The notes: generated from the letters alone by a model not told the origin. A DNA stretch of 64,000 nt from Peteryoungia wuzhouensis (GCF_003205195.1 NZ_QJRY01000001.1:868001-932000); one strand, 5' to 3'. Positions 49,956-59,856 are shown, numbered from the stretch's first letter. Translations and numbers: made by a program.

Positions 49956-51164
49956 TCAAACGCGCTCGATAACCGTGGCCGTGCCCATGCCGGCGCCGAT
50001 GCAGAGCGTGACCAGCGCGGTGTTCAGATCGCGGCGTTCCAGCTCGTCCAGCACCGTGCCGAGGATCATCGCACCGGTGGCACCGAGCGGATGGCCCATG
50101 GCGATCGCGCCGCCGGCGACGTTCATCTTCGAATGGTCGACGTTGAAATGCTGCATGAAGCGCAGGACGACGGCGGCGAAGGCCTCGTTCAGTTCGAACA
50201 GGTCGAAGTCAGAGATCTTCATGCCGGTGCGCTTCAGGAGCTTTTCGGTCACATCGACCGGGCCGGTCAGCATGAGCGCCGGGTCGGAGCCGATATTGGT
50301 GAAGGCGCGGATGCGGGCGCGGGGCTTCAGGCCCATCGCCTCACCACCAGCCTTAGAGCCGACGAGGACGGCGGCAGCACCATCGACGATGCCAGACGAA
50401 TTGCCGGCGTGGTGGATGTAGTTGATGCGCTCGATTTCCGGATGGGCCTGGATGGCGACAGCTTCAAAGCCGCCCATCTCGCCGGGCATCTGGAAGGAGG
50501 GCTTGAGGCTTGCCAGCGACTGCATGTCGGTGCCGGGGCGCATGTGTTCGTCGCGGTCGAGAATGACGAGGCCGTTGCCATCCTTCACCGGGATGACGGA
50601 CTTGGCAAAATTGCCGGCAGCCCAGGAGGCGGCGGAGCGCTTCTGGCTCTCGACGGCATAGGCATCGACGTCGTCGCGGGTGAAGCCATATTTGGTGGCG
50701 ATCAGGTCAGCGGAGACGCCCTGCGGCATGAAATAGCCTGGGAAGTTGACCGAGGGGTCCATGTACCAGGCGCCTCCCGACATGCCCATGCCGACGCGGG
50801 ACATCGATTCTACACCGCCGGCGATGACGATGTCGTCCGAGCCAGCCATGACCTTGCCGGCTGCGAGGTTGATCGCGTCGAGACCAGACGCGCAGAAGCG
50901 CGAGATCTGGATGCCGGGGGCGGCGAAGTCGTAACCGGCCTCGAAGGCGGCGGCCTTCGGTATCACGGCGCCGGCTTCCATGACCGGATCGACGCAGCCG
51001 AAGATGATGTCGTCAACGGTGGATGTGTCTAGGCCATTACGGTCGCGCAGCGCTTCCAGCGTCTTGGCGGCCAGGCGCGGGGTCGGCACTTCGTGCAGCG
51101 ATCCGTCCTTCTTGCCGCGCCCGCGGGGCGTGCGCACGTGATCGTAAATGAAGACTTCAGTCAT
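49956..51164 (-). CDS. fadA: Acetyl-CoA C-acyltransferase (thiolase)
   Basis: A 402-residue thiolase that cleaves 3-ketoacyl-CoA in the last beta-oxidation step. The acyl-accepting Cys is in ISRFCASGLDAINLA (near residue 92), the GGVESMSRVGMG segment near residue 116, NEAFA near residue 315, the catalytic His in GGAIAMGHPLGATGA (near 355) and the second Cys in CIGAGMGTAT (near 390). It lies between the acyl-CoA dehydrogenase and fadB genes, with one repeat copy in each gap, so it probably forms the beta subunit partner of FadB. Confidence 0.95.
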   Translation of the reverse strand: MTEVFIYDHVRTPRGRGKKDGSLHEVPTPRLAAKTLEALRDRNGLDTSTVDDIIFGCVDPVMEAGAVIPKAAAFEAGYDFAAPGIQISRFCASGLDAINLAAGKVMAGSDDIVIAGGVESMSRVGMGMSGGAWYMDPSVNFPGYFMPQGVSADLIATKYGFTRDDVDAYAVESQKRSAASWAAGNFAKSVIPVKDGNGLVILDRDEHMRPGTDMQSLASLKPSFQMPGEMGGFEAVAIQAHPEIERINYIHHAGNSSGIVDGAAAVLVGSKAGGEAMGLKPRARIRAFTNIGSDPALMLTGPVDVTEKLLKRTGMKISDFDLFELNEAFAAVVLRFMQHFNVDHSKMNVAGGAIAMGHPLGATGAMILGTVLDELERRDLNTALVTLCIGAGMGTATVIERV

Positions 51165-51214
51165 CGTCTCTCTCCCTTGGGCGCACAGGGGCGCCTTGAT
51201 CTTGACGGGGCGAT

Positions 51215-51353
51215 GCCCCTCATCCGCCTGCCGGCACCTTCTCCCCGCAGGCGGGGAGAAGGAGGAACCCTCATAGGCCGCGTGGACCGTTACCCATACC
51301 GCAGCGGCGGCTTCCCCTCTCCCCGCATGCGGGGAGAGGGTAGGGTGAGGGGC
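51215..51353. repeat. Palindromic intergenic repeat, copy 2 (acyl-CoA dehydrogenase-thiolase gap)
   Basis: The first 48 bases (51215-51262) are identical to copy 1. The second hairpin, CCCCTCTCCCCGC with GCGGGGAGAGGG around 51314-51340, is followed by GGGTGAGGGGC. The internal spacer differs from copy 1. Same orientation as copy 1. Confidence 0.88.
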
Positions 51354-51359
51354 AAAAAC

Positions 51360-53153
51360 TCAAAACGCCTCAGCGGCCATTTCCATCAGGCTGTCGGCGC
51401 CGGTTTCGATGCGGGCCTTGCGCAGGGCCGTTTCCGGCATGACCTTCTCCATGTAGAAGCGACCGGTCAACAGCTTGTTCTTGTAGTAGTCGGCATCGCC
51501 CGAACCTGCGGCCAGGTTATCGTTTGCCGCCTTGGCCATCTTCGCCCACATGTAGCCGAGCACGACGAGGCCGAAGAGGTGCATATAGTCGGTCGAACCG
51601 GCACCGGCATTGTCGGGCTTGGCCATGGCGTTCTGCATGAACCACATGGTCGCAGCCTGCAGGTCGTTCAAGCCCTTCTTCAGGCTCTTGGTGTAGGCCG
51701 ACAGGTTCTCGTCCGAACGGTTCTCCTCGCAGAAATCGCCAATTTCCTTGAACAGCGCCATCACGGCGCGGCCGCCGTTCAGGCCGAGCTTGCGGCCGAC
51801 GAGGTCGAGCGCCTGGATGCCGTTGGCACCTTCGTAGATCATCGCGATGCGGGCATCGCGGACATACTGGCTCATGCCCCATTCTTCGATGTAGCCATGA
51901 CCGCCATAGACCTGCTGGGCCATGACGGCATGGTCGAAGCCCTTGTCGGTCAACACGCCCTTGAGGATCGGCGTCATCAGGCCCAGCACGTCGTCGGCGA
52001 GCTGCTTTTCAGCGGCGTCGCCCGAGCGATGTGCGATGTCGGATTTCAGCGCCGTCCACAGCGTGAAGGCGCGGCCCGCTTCGTTGAACGCCTTGATGGT
52101 CAGCAGAACACGACGAATGTCCGGATGCACAATGATCGGGTCAGCCTTCTTTTCCGGCGCCTTGACGCCGGAGAGAGAGCGGCCCTGGATGCGTTCGCGG
52201 GCATAGTTGGCCGCGTTCTGATAGGCGATTTCGGAGATCGAGAGGCCCTGCAGACCGACGCCGAGGCGGGCCTCGTTCATCATGACGAACATGGCAGCTA
52301 AGCCCTTGTTCTCGGCGCCGATCAGATAGCCGGTCGCCTCGTCATAGTTCATCACGCAGGTGGCGTTGCCGTGGATGCCCATCTTGTGCTCGATGGCGCC
52401 GCAGGTGACCGTGTTGCGGGCACCGACGGAGCCGTCATCGCCAACCATGAACTTCGGCACGATGAAGAGCGAGATGCCCTTGGTGCCCTCAGGTGCGCCT
52501 TCGATGCGGGCCAGCACCAAGTGGATGATGTTGTCCGACATGTCGTGTTCGCCGGCCGAGATGAAGATCTTCTGGCCGGAGATCTTATAGGAACCGTCAC
52601 CGTTCGGAACAGCCTTGGTGCGCAGCAGACCGAGGTCCGTGCCGCAATGGGGCTCGGTGAGGTTCATCGTGCCGGTCCAGACACCCTCGACCATCTTCGG
52701 CAGATATTTCTGCTTCTGCTCGTCGGAGCCGTGTTCCAGGATCGCGGCGATTGCGCCCTGGGTCAGGCCCGGATACATCATCAGCGCCATGTTGGCCGAC
52801 GACATGTATTCACCGACAGCCGAATGCAGGGTGTAGGGCAGGCCCTGGCCGCCGTATTCGGCAGGCACTGCGAGGCCCAGCCAGCCACCCTGACAATAGG
52901 CGTCATAAGCCTGCTTGAAGCCCTTCGGCGTCTTGACCGAACCATCATCCGAACGGACGCAGCCTTCCTGGTCGCCGGAGAGGTTGAGCGGGAAAAGCTG
53001 CTCTTCCGCGAGCTTGGCCGCCTCGCCGACGATCGCCTCGATCATGTCGGGGGTCGCATCCTCGAAGCCCGGCAGGTTGTTGTACCGCTCGAGACCAAGG
53101 ACGTCGTTGAGAATGAAAAGCGTGTCGTTTACGGGGGCCTTGTAGACAGGCAT
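51360..53153 (-). CDS. Acyl-CoA dehydrogenase (large, about 600-residue class)
   Basis: A 597-residue FAD enzyme for the first beta-oxidation step. The N-terminal helical domain includes [18 protein letters not shown] (near residue 89). The FAD-binding beta domain has [18 protein letters not shown] (near 164) and [14 protein letters not shown] (near 193). The C-terminal helical domain has [20 protein letters not shown] (near 415), where the catalytic Glu and FAD-contact residues lie. A further C-terminal domain past residue about 460 is typical of the DmdC-like, long class. Substrate chain length is unknown. It is the first gene of the minus-strand fad cluster; GGAGGA precedes its ATG. Confidence 0.9.
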   Translation of the reverse strand: MPVYKAPVNDTLFILNDVLGLERYNNLPGFEDATPDMIEAIVGEAAKLAEEQLFPLNLSGDQEGCVRSDDGSVKTPKGFKQAYDAYCQGGWLGLAVPAEYGGQGLPYTLHSAVGEYMSSANMALMMYPGLTQGAIAAILEHGSDEQKQKYLPKMVEGVWTGTMNLTEPHCGTDLGLLRTKAVPNGDGSYKISGQKIFISAGEHDMSDNIIHLVLARIEGAPEGTKGISLFIVPKFMVGDDGSVGARNTVTCGAIEHKMGIHGNATCVMNYDEATGYLIGAENKGLAAMFVMMNEARLGVGLQGLSISEIAYQNAANYARERIQGRSLSGVKAPEKKADPIIVHPDIRRVLLTIKAFNEAGRAFTLWTALKSDIAHRSGDAAEKQLADDVLGLMTPILKGVLTDKGFDHAVMAQQVYGGHGYIEEWGMSQYVRDARIAMIYEGANGIQALDLVGRKLGLNGGRAVMALFKEIGDFCEENRSDENLSAYTKSLKKGLNDLQAATMWFMQNAMAKPDNAGAGSTDYMHLFGLVVLGYMWAKMAKAANDNLAAGSGDADYYKNKLLTGRFYMEKVMPETALRKARIETGADSLMEMAAEAF

Positions 53154-53548
53154 CGGTCATCTTCCTCCAAAGACTTCGGTTCCGACGGGATCGGACTGTT
53201 CCGGCTTATACAAATAATTGACGTGCGCGTAAACGTCAAAATTTACGGGTCGCTTGTTTTTCGGTTCTCGTCCCGCAGCCCCCCTCCTCCACAACAGGCT
53301 GCCTGAACCGGCTTGCGCCGGGCATATCGAACGGAACGCAACGCACCCGTTTTCCAATTTTTAAGCATGACTTAACGGCTTGTTTACCATGTTTCATGAA
53401 AGGTTGCGTTTGAAAGCCGATGATCCGGCCGCGATTCCCACCAAGCCCAGCAAAGCCGGGCTCTCCGGCGGGAGACGGAGGACGAATTCAGCGGCACCGG
53501 ACGCATCGGGGGGCGCATCCCTCCCCGCATCATGAAGCGAGCAGAACC
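53154..53548. promoter_or_regulatory. Divergent control region between the fad cluster and podJ
   Basis: This 395-base gap has no convincing gene; an open frame continuing upstream of podJ lacks conservation-like features. It contains a CtrA-type box (listed separately) and AT-rich sequence near 53180-53250 and 53345-53400 suitable for promoters of both the acyl-CoA dehydrogenase gene and podJ. Confidence 0.55.
53361..53376. promoter_or_regulatory. CtrA-type box TTAA-N7-TTAAC upstream of podJ
   Basis: TTAAGCATGACTTAAC matches the alphaproteobacterial CtrA full site exactly. It lies 173 bases before the podJ start codon and 208 bases before the acyl-CoA dehydrogenase start. Cell-cycle control of polarity genes by CtrA is well established in this class, so podJ is the likely target. 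Confidence 0.75.
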
Positions 53549-56500
53549 ATGAACGGATCTCGATCCTCCTCTCCGCGCCCCGGCAGCCCATCCTCGCTGG
53601 ATGCGTTGAGCCGTACCATCGAAGGGCTCGAGGCACGGATCGAGGGCCTGATGAACCAGTCGGGCGCCCGGGCCGCAGTCCCGGAAGCCCAGCCCCGCCC
53701 GCTGCCTCGCCCTCGCGTGGAGGAACCCGCGCGCCGCGTCGATCCGCTCGCCGAAATCCGCCAGCGTCAGAAGGCGCTGGAGGAAAGCCGTGCGCTCAGC
53801 GCCGATCGCGGCAGCCTGTACAATCGCGGCGACGAACAGCCGCCCCGCATGGCCGTGCGCACGCCGCCGCTCTCTGAGCCGCGCCCCGGATTCAGCACCC
53901 GCAGCGATGGTCGTGCCACCGCCCCGATCGCGCCCAGCCCGGCGCCCCTTCACGATGTCAACGATGCCATCGCGACCCTTCGCAAGGAATTGCGCCAGGA
54001 CGTGACAGAAACCCTCACACGCGAGATCGCAGGTTTGCGCAACGAGATGCGCGCCATCCGGGCGATTGCCGAAGAACACCGGCCGCAGGACGACATGCGT
54101 GCCGACATCGCACGGCTGGCGGACAGCATCCAGCAGCTCGACACCTCCCGGATGCCGGGCACGGATGGGCTGAAGCAGGATTTCAACGCGCTGCGCTCGC
54201 TGATGGACGGGCTTGCCCGCGAGGAGAGCGTTCAGCGCATGGAGCAGCGCTGGAGCGATGTCGAAGTGCGCTTCGACGAAGACACCGGCGCCATGCGCGA
54301 CGAGATCATCCGGCTGGCCGACCGCCTCGATGAGATCAAGACCCAGATCGGCACCATGGGTGACAGCCGAACCATCCGGGCGCTCGAAGACAAGCTGATG
54401 ACCGTGGCCAGCGCGCTGGAACACATCGGCGCACATATCGACCCGAACGAACGCATGGTGATGGAACAGTTCGCCGGCCTCGATCTGCGCCTTGACGAGA
54501 TTACCCGCGCGATCGCCGCCAATAGCCGCACGAGCGGCACGGCCAACGACCCGGCCACATTCCACCGGCTCGAAGAGCGACTGGTCGGGCTTGCCCGCCA
54601 GATTGAATCCCTGTCTGAGCGACGCATGCCCGAGGCGGATTCCTCGCAGGAACTGGCCGAGCGGCTGGAAATCCTGACGATGCGGATCGAACAGCTCTCG
54701 GCCGAACAAGGCGCCGTGCGTCTGGAGGAACGGCTGGACCAGCTGTCCTACATGCTGGAACGTGGCCAGGCACCGGCTGCGGCGCCGGAACTGACCGGCT
54801 ACCTCGCCGACATCTCGCGCAAGATCGATGCGCTGGACAGCGGCGCCGGGAATGACCGTCTGGCAGATCGGCTGGAGATCCTTGCACGCCGGATCGAAGA
54901 TCTCGATGCGCCGCATGCGTCTGCCGTCATCGATGACAGCGCCCTGCGCAATCTCGAGGACCGGCTGAATGCCGTCGTCGACCGGCTGGAGGAAACCAGC
55001 GCCACCGTGCCGGGTAGCGAAAGCGCCAGCCTGCGCGGCCTTGAAGAACAGATCGCACATCTTTCCGCTTTGATCAGCCAGCCTTCCGCCGATCCGGAAG
55101 TGGCTGGCCGGATCTCCGCGCTGGAAGACTACGTCGCGACCAGCGACGAATACATCATCGAGGCCGCGCGCCAGGCCGCCGAAACGGTGATGGCGAATTT
55201 CACCCAGCGCAACATTCTGAACGGCGCGGCACAGCCCGCCGATCTCTCGGCGCTGACGGCGCTCTCGGATCACCTGAAGCAGCTTGAGGACTATTCCCGC
55301 AATTCCGAGGAGCGGACTCACCGTACCTTCGAAGCGCTGCACGACACGCTGGTACAGATCGCCGGACGCCTCGACGAATTGCACGAATCCTCGCAGCGGC
55401 AGGATTCGGCTGTCATGTTCGCCCAGGCACCGATTGCAACCGCGCAGCCGGCACGCCGCACCGATGCACAGGCCCCGGCTGCCAGCGTCAAGCCGCCGGA
55501 AATGCCGGAGCCTGCCGCTGCTCCTGCCCATCCGATCGACCAGGAGCTGCTGGCAGCTGCCGACGATTTCGCCCAGACGATGACGGCAATGCCCGTCATC
55601 GATGCGGCGCGCGAGAAAAAGGCTTCCAAGCCCAGCCTGCTGGCCGGGCTCGGCAAGAAGCTGATGCCGGGGAAGAAGGCAAAGGCGGCTCCGGTCGCGA
55701 AGGCAGAAGCCCGCCAGGTCGTCGATCCGGCGCCATCGCTTGATGCCGCCGACGTGCTGCCACCCGACGAGGCGAACGAACTGCTGGAACCCGGTTCGGG
55801 CGCACCCGATGTGCGCAAGATCCTGGAACGCGTACGCGCCAGCCAACAGGCTTCGAAATCCTCCGGTTCCGAGCCGGAAAGCGGCGACCGCACCGACTAC
55901 ATTGCCGCCGCACGCCGTGCCGCCCAGGCCGCCGCGATGGAAATGAACAAGACGCAGAAGGCCAGCCCCTCGGCCAAGGCGTCTGCAAAATCCGCCGGTC
56001 AGACCAACGGCAAGGGCAAAGCAGCGACCGAACACGGTCAGTCATCGCTGTTTGCCCGCTATCGCCGGCCGATCCTGATGGCCGTCGGCGCGATCCTGCT
56101 GGCTGCCATGGCGATGCCGCTGGTCAACACGCTGACCAGAAGCGATGCACCCGCCACTGTCGAAGACGTCGCGCCGGACGAAAATGCCCTGGTGACGCCG
56201 CCTGCCGAGCCGACCGCCTCCGACAATGTCAGCGAAATGGCACCAGCAACCGATGCGGCCGGACCGAATGCCCGCGAGGCCACGGCCGCTGAAGCCACGG
56301 AAACGCCAGCCGAGGCAACAGAGCCTCCTGCCGCCGCCGTCGCTTCGCCGTCCACCGCCCCTGTCACGATCACCGCTGCCGCGCCGACCAACCCACCGGT
56401 CAACGCGTTGATGGCTCCCGCCGCGACCGCGCCTGCCCAGACACTGGACAATACGTCCGCGCCGGCAATGGCATCGACCGCACCCTCGGCACTTCCGCAA

Positions 56501-57397
56501 CCGGCCGCCGTCTCCGTCGCCGCTGCCGCACCGGCAGCGGAAATTGTCGTGCCGGCCGAGATCACCCCGCCGTCCCTGTCGATCGCGGCAAAGAATGGCG
56601 ATCCGCAAGCGCTGTTTGAAATCGGCGCGCGCTATACCGAGGGACGCGGCGTCGCCAGCAATTTTGCCGAGGCCGCCAAATGGTACAAACTCTCGGCTGA
56701 CAAGGGCTTTGCGCTGGCGCAATATCGCCTGGCCAACTTCCTGGAGAAAGGAACCGGCCTCGCGCCTGACATCAAGGAAGCCAAGCGCTATTACGAACTG
56801 GCGGCAGCCGCCGGCAATGCCAGCGCCATGCACAATCTCGCGGTCATCTATGCCTCCGGCAAGGATGGCGCGCAGGACTATGCCAAGGCGGTCGAATGGT
56901 TCGGCAAGGCTGCCGAGCGCGGCGTTTCCGACAGCCAGTTCAACCTTGCGATCCTTTTTGCGCGCGGCAATGGCGCGGCGCCGGACCTCGTCCAGTCCTA
57001 CAAATGGTTCGCAATCGCGGCAAAGGGAGGCGACAAGGACGCCGCCCAGAAGCGAGACGAAGTGGCCAATGCCATGAAGCCGGACCAGCTGGAGCGCGCC
57101 CGCGCCGAGGTCGATCTGTGGAAGGCGACGCCGCTCGAGCCGGATGCGAATTCCGCGAATATCCCGGATGAATGGGCCGGCAAGGGCCTGAAGACCGCCA
57201 GCATCGACATGAAGAAGGCGATCCGCAACATCCAGGCGATCCTGAACAAGAACGGTTTCGACGCCGGCAATCCTGATGGCGTGATGGGTGCCAAGACCGT
57301 GACGGCAATCAAGGCCTTCCAGACCTCGATCGGCGCGGAGCCGACAGGCCAGGTCAGCGACAAGCTGGTCAAGGAATTGCTGGCCCGCAACAAGTGA
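53549..57397 (+). CDS. podJ: PodJ-type polar organelle development protein
   Basis: A 1282-residue polarity factor that marks a cell pole and recruits division and polar assembly proteins. Residues about 1-640 are coiled-coil-rich repeats (many RLDELSxx-type heptads), followed by a P/A-rich stretch. A single membrane helix (PILMAVGAILLAAMAMPLV) sits near residue 845. A periplasmic Ala/Pro/Thr-rich linker leads to Sel1-like repeats (residues about 1012-1170; for example ARYTEGRGVASNFAEAAKWY). A peptidoglycan-binding domain (IQAILNKNGFDAGNPDGVMG) ends the protein. The start at ATG 53549 follows the expected N-terminus; the frame is open upstream without family features. The order fad cluster-podJ is typical of Rhizobiaceae, from memory. 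Confidence 0.9.
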   Translation: MNGSRSSSPRPGSPSSLDALSRTIEGLEARIEGLMNQSGARAAVPEAQPRPLPRPRVEEPARRVDPLAEIRQRQKALEESRALSADRGSLYNRGDEQPPRMAVRTPPLSEPRPGFSTRSDGRATAPIAPSPAPLHDVNDAIATLRKELRQDVTETLTREIAGLRNEMRAIRAIAEEHRPQDDMRADIARLADSIQQLDTSRMPGTDGLKQDFNALRSLMDGLAREESVQRMEQRWSDVEVRFDEDTGAMRDEIIRLADRLDEIKTQIGTMGDSRTIRALEDKLMTVASALEHIGAHIDPNERMVMEQFAGLDLRLDEITRAIAANSRTSGTANDPATFHRLEERLVGLARQIESLSERRMPEADSSQELAERLEILTMRIEQLSAEQGAVRLEERLDQLSYMLERGQAPAAAPELTGYLADISRKIDALDSGAGNDRLADRLEILARRIEDLDAPHASAVIDDSALRNLEDRLNAVVDRLEETSATVPGSESASLRGLEEQIAHLSALISQPSADPEVAGRISALEDYVATSDEYIIEAARQAAETVMANFTQRNILNGAAQPADLSALTALSDHLKQLEDYSRNSEERTHRTFEALHDTLVQIAGRLDELHESSQRQDSAVMFAQAPIATAQPARRTDAQAPAASVKPPEMPEPAAAPAHPIDQELLAAADDFAQTMTAMPVIDAAREKKASKPSLLAGLGKKLMPGKKAKAAPVAKAEARQVVDPAPSLDAADVLPPDEANELLEPGSGAPDVRKILERVRASQQASKSSGSEPESGDRTDYIAAARRAAQAAAMEMNKTQKASPSAKASAKSAGQTNGKGKAATEHGQSSLFARYRRPILMAVGAILLAAMAMPLVNTLTRSDAPATVEDVAPDENALVTPPAEPTASDNVSEMAPATDAAGPNAREATAAEATETPAEATEPPAAAVASPSTAPVTITAAAPTNPPVNALMAPAATAPAQTLDNTSAPAMASTAPSALPQPAAVSVAAAAPAAEIVVPAEITPPSLSIAAKNGDPQALFEIGARYTEGRGVASNFAEAAKWYKLSADKGFALAQYRLANFLEKGTGLAPDIKEAKRYYELAAAAGNASAMHNLAVIYASGKDGAQDYAKAVEWFGKAAERGVSDSQFNLAILFARGNGAAPDLVQSYKWFAIAAKGGDKDAAQKRDEVANAMKPDQLERARAEVDLWKATPLEPDANSANIPDEWAGKGLKTASIDMKKAIRNIQAILNKNGFDAGNPDGVMGAKTVTAIKAFQTSIGAEPTGQVSDKLVKELLARNK

Positions 57398-57487
57398 TCG
57401 CGCCGTCACAAAAGACGTAAAATCCTTGCCTATGCAGGGATGCTGAATTGACTCGCGGGATATGCGGGCGCAAGAAGGAAATGCCGA

Positions 57488-57517
57488 GGGATCAAGTGCG
57501 ATCAAGGACTTGATCCC
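57488..57517. repeat. Perfect ten-base inverted repeat after podJ
   Basis: GGGATCAAGT (57488-57497) pairs with ACTTGATCCC (57508-57517) around a ten-base loop that itself contains GATCAAG. It lies 90 bases after podJ and 85 bases before the TSUP gene. No strong T run follows, so it is either a weak terminator of podJ or an operator for the next operon. Confidence 0.5.
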
Positions 57518-57601
57518 TTCGAACTGATCCAAAAACGGGGCCGCTCAGGTCCGAACGAGATCCGCGCCGAAAGCGCGGATAATCGCATTTGAGGTCCGAA
57601 G

Positions 57602-58519
57602 GTGACGATCTATCTGCCGATCGCCGAGTTGTCGGTCAATATCTTCATCATCCTCGGCATGGGCGCGGCTGTCGGCTTCCTCTCGGGCATGTTCGGCGTC
57701 GGCGGCGGCTTCCTGATCACGCCGCTCCTGATCTTCTACAACATCCCGCCCGTCGTCGCGGTCGCCACCGGTGCAAACCAGGTCGTCGCTTCGTCGGTGT
57801 CTGGGGCCATCACCCATTTCCGTCGCGGTTCGCTCGACATGAAGCTCGGGACCGTGCTGCTGATCGGCGGTCTTGCAGGCGCGAGTATCGGTGTGGGAAT
57901 CTTCTCCTGGCTCAGACGCCTTGGCCAGCTGGATCTGATCATCTCGCTGCTCTATGTCGTCTTTCTCGGCACGGTCGGCGGGCTGATGCTGGCGGAAAGC
58001 CTGCGGGCATTGCGCCGCGCGGCGCGCAACGAGACGGCACCGCTCAAGCGACCCGGCCAGCACAACTGGGTGCACCGTCTGCCCTTCAAGATGCGGTTCA
58101 AGAAGTCGAAGATCTATCTGAGCGTCATTCCGATCCTGGCGCTGGGTTTTGCGATCGGCATCCTCACCTCGATCATGGGTGTCGGCGGCGGCTTCATCAT
58201 GGTGCCGGCGATGATCTACCTCCTGCGCATCCCGACCAACGTCGTCGTCGGGACGTCGCTGTTCCAGATCATCTTCACCACGGCCTATACGACGATCGTG
58301 CAGGCGGCGACGAACTATTCGGTCGACATCGTGCTTGCCTTCATCCTGATGGTGGCGGGCGTGATCGGGGCGCAATACGGCGTGCGTGTCGGGCAAAAAC
58401 TGCGTGGCGAACAGCTGCGGGCGCTGCTCGGCCTGCTGGTTCTCGCAGTCGGCGTGCGTCTTGCCATCGAACTCGTCGTGCCGCCGGAAGACATCTACTC
58501 GATTGCGATCGGGGGCTGA
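57602..58519 (+). CDS. TSUP-family (TauE/SafE, DUF81) membrane permease
   Basis: A 305-residue inner-membrane protein starting at GTG 57602, with GAGG upstream. It has two similar halves, each with the family motif: GMFGVGGGFLITPLLIFYNIP (read in parts, near residues 29-49) and SIMGVGGGFIMVPAMIY (near 190-206), and about eight membrane helices. Family members export or import sulfite, sulfonates or other organic anions. The next gene begins four bases after its stop and encodes an exported TIGR02186-like protein, a pairing common in alphaproteobacteria. The substrate is not known. Confidence 0.9.
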   Translation: MTIYLPIAELSVNIFIILGMGAAVGFLSGMFGVGGGFLITPLLIFYNIPPVVAVATGANQVVASSVSGAITHFRRGSLDMKLGTVLLIGGLAGASIGVGIFSWLRRLGQLDLIISLLYVVFLGTVGGLMLAESLRALRRAARNETAPLKRPGQHNWVHRLPFKMRFKKSKIYLSVIPILALGFAIGILTSIMGVGGGFIMVPAMIYLLRIPTNVVVGTSLFQIIFTTAYTTIVQAATNYSVDIVLAFILMVAGVIGAQYGVRVGQKLRGEQLRALLGLLVLAVGVRLAIELVVPPEDIYSIAIGG

Positions 58520-58523
58520 GCAG

Positions 58524-59330
58524 ATGACGCGCCTCCCCATCCTTGCTTCCGCGTTTCTGCTGTCGCTGCTCTTCGCCCTTCCGGCCTCAGCGCAAGACCC
58601 GCTGGCGCTCGATTTCACCGGCAAGGAAAGCCTCGACATCGGCACCTCGACCAGTGAAATCGCGATCACGTCGGATTTCTCCGGCGCCGACCTCACCATT
58701 TTCGGGGCTCTTGCCAATACCGACCAGTTGTTGCTCGCCATCGGCCAATACGACGTGGTGGTGACCCTCGAAGGCCCCAGCGACTGGACGACGGTGCGGC
58801 GCAAGGAGCGGCTGTTCGGGATCTGGGTCAACCGCAGTTCGATGACCTTCGAGCAGATGCCGATCTCGTATTCACTGGCCAGCACGCGGCCAGTCGAGCA
58901 AATTTCTGCGGCACGCGAGCTGACGTCGCGCAACATCGGCATCGATCATCTGGCATTGACGCCGACCGGCTACATCTCCACCGCCGCCAATCTCGCGGAA
59001 TTCCGCGACGCATTCCGGCGACTGAAACAGAGCCAGGGTCTTTACCAGCGCGACACGAATGGCGTGCGCTTCGTCTCGTCGAGCCTGTTTAAGGCGACGC
59101 TGCGCCTGCCCGCGAACATTCCGGACGGTGTACACATGGTGCATGCCTATCTGTTCAAATCTGGCGAATTCATTGCGGAGAAGGAACTGCCGCTGCGCGT
59201 GATCAAGACCGGTCTCGAAGAGGCGATCACGGAAGCCGCCCATGAACAGCCGCTTCTCTACGGCCTGTTCGCCGTTCTGACAGCGCTGATCACGGGTTGG
59301 CTGGCGAGCCTGGTGTTCCGGAAGGATTGA
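58524..59330 (+). CDS. TIGR02186-like exported protein with C-terminal membrane anchor
   Basis: A 268-residue protein. Signal peptide MTRLPILASAFLLSLLFALP ending at ASAQ, then a beta-rich periplasmic domain including TSTSEIAITSDFSGADLTIFG (read in parts), an RRKERLFGIWVNRSSM segment, and a C-terminal membrane helix PLLYGLFAVLTALITGWLAS with a short basic tail. This fits the TIGR02186 family of unknown function, usually encoded beside a TSUP permease, so it may be its accessory subunit. The start ATG 58524 follows the permease stop by four bases. Its 3' end overlaps the convergent HxlR gene by 41 bases. Confidence 0.8.
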   Translation: MTRLPILASAFLLSLLFALPASAQDPLALDFTGKESLDIGTSTSEIAITSDFSGADLTIFGALANTDQLLLAIGQYDVVVTLEGPSDWTTVRRKERLFGIWVNRSSMTFEQMPISYSLASTRPVEQISAARELTSRNIGIDHLALTPTGYISTAANLAEFRDAFRRLKQSQGLYQRDTNGVRFVSSSLFKATLRLPANIPDGVHMVHAYLFKSGEFIAEKELPLRVIKTGLEEAITEAAHEQPLLYGLFAVLTALITGWLASLVFRKD

Positions 59331-59838
59331 GGATCGCGGCGTCCTCCGCCATGCGCGCCTTCACCGCCAGATAGGCGGCCGTCAGGTCGGCAAGGACATC
59401 TCGGGCATTCGGCTCTCGCGCGGCCCCGAGATGGATGACCCGAAGCTCGGCCATGAAGTCTTCCCAGAGCGGCGGGCCACCCTTTTCCAGCAGTTCCGCA
59501 CGGATGGACAGATCCTCGCTGACAGGCCGGTGGCGCCGCCCCCATGCGCCCATCATCGCCAACAGGGGAACCAGCTGGATCGACGCTTCCGTCAGCGAAT
59601 AGACGCCCTTCTGCTTGTGCGTCGGATCGTCCCTGCGTGACAGAAGATCACAAGCGACCAGACGCTTCAGACGATCGGCGAGGATGTTGGAAGCAATGCC
59701 TTCCTCCGACTGCTGCAACAATTCGCGGAAATGCCTGCGATTGCCGAACATCACGTCCCGGATGACGATCAAGCTCCAACGATCGCCGATCACCTCCAGG
59801 GTGAGATTGATGGGACAGCCCGAGCGCTGCATCGTCAT
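59290..59838 (-). CDS. HxlR-family transcriptional regulator
   Basis: A 182-residue winged-helix regulator. The HxlR pattern is clear: RSGCPINLTLEVIGDRWSLI (residues about 5-24), RHFRELLQQSEEGIASNIL with LADRLKRLVACDLL (about 38-75), then the wing KGVYSLTEAS. ATG 59838 is chosen because GGAGG lies seven bases upstream; the frame runs further without family sequence. A C-terminal extension of about 60 residues is longer than in minimal HxlR proteins. Divergent from the dihydrofolate reductase-like gene, which it likely controls. Confidence 0.9.
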   Translation of the reverse strand: MTMQRSGCPINLTLEVIGDRWSLIVIRDVMFGNRRHFRELLQQSEEGIASNILADRLKRLVACDLLSRRDDPTHKQKGVYSLTEASIQLVPLLAMMGAWGRRHRPVSEDLSIRAELLEKGGPPLWEDFMAELRVIHLGAAREPNARDVLADLTAAYLAVKARMAEDAAILNPSGTPGSPANP

Positions 59839-59856
59839 TGAGTGGCCTCCGAAACC

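Noticed and set aside
49809-51300. Two open frames beginning with the same short peptide at both fad repeats
   Set aside because: The shared peptide comes from the palindromic repeat itself; the rest is antisense to the thiolase or acyl-CoA dehydrogenase genes.
53384-56035. Very long open frame opposite podJ
   Set aside because: It is an antisense frame of a repetitive coiled-coil gene, and its Gly/Arg/Leu-rich sequence shows no domain.
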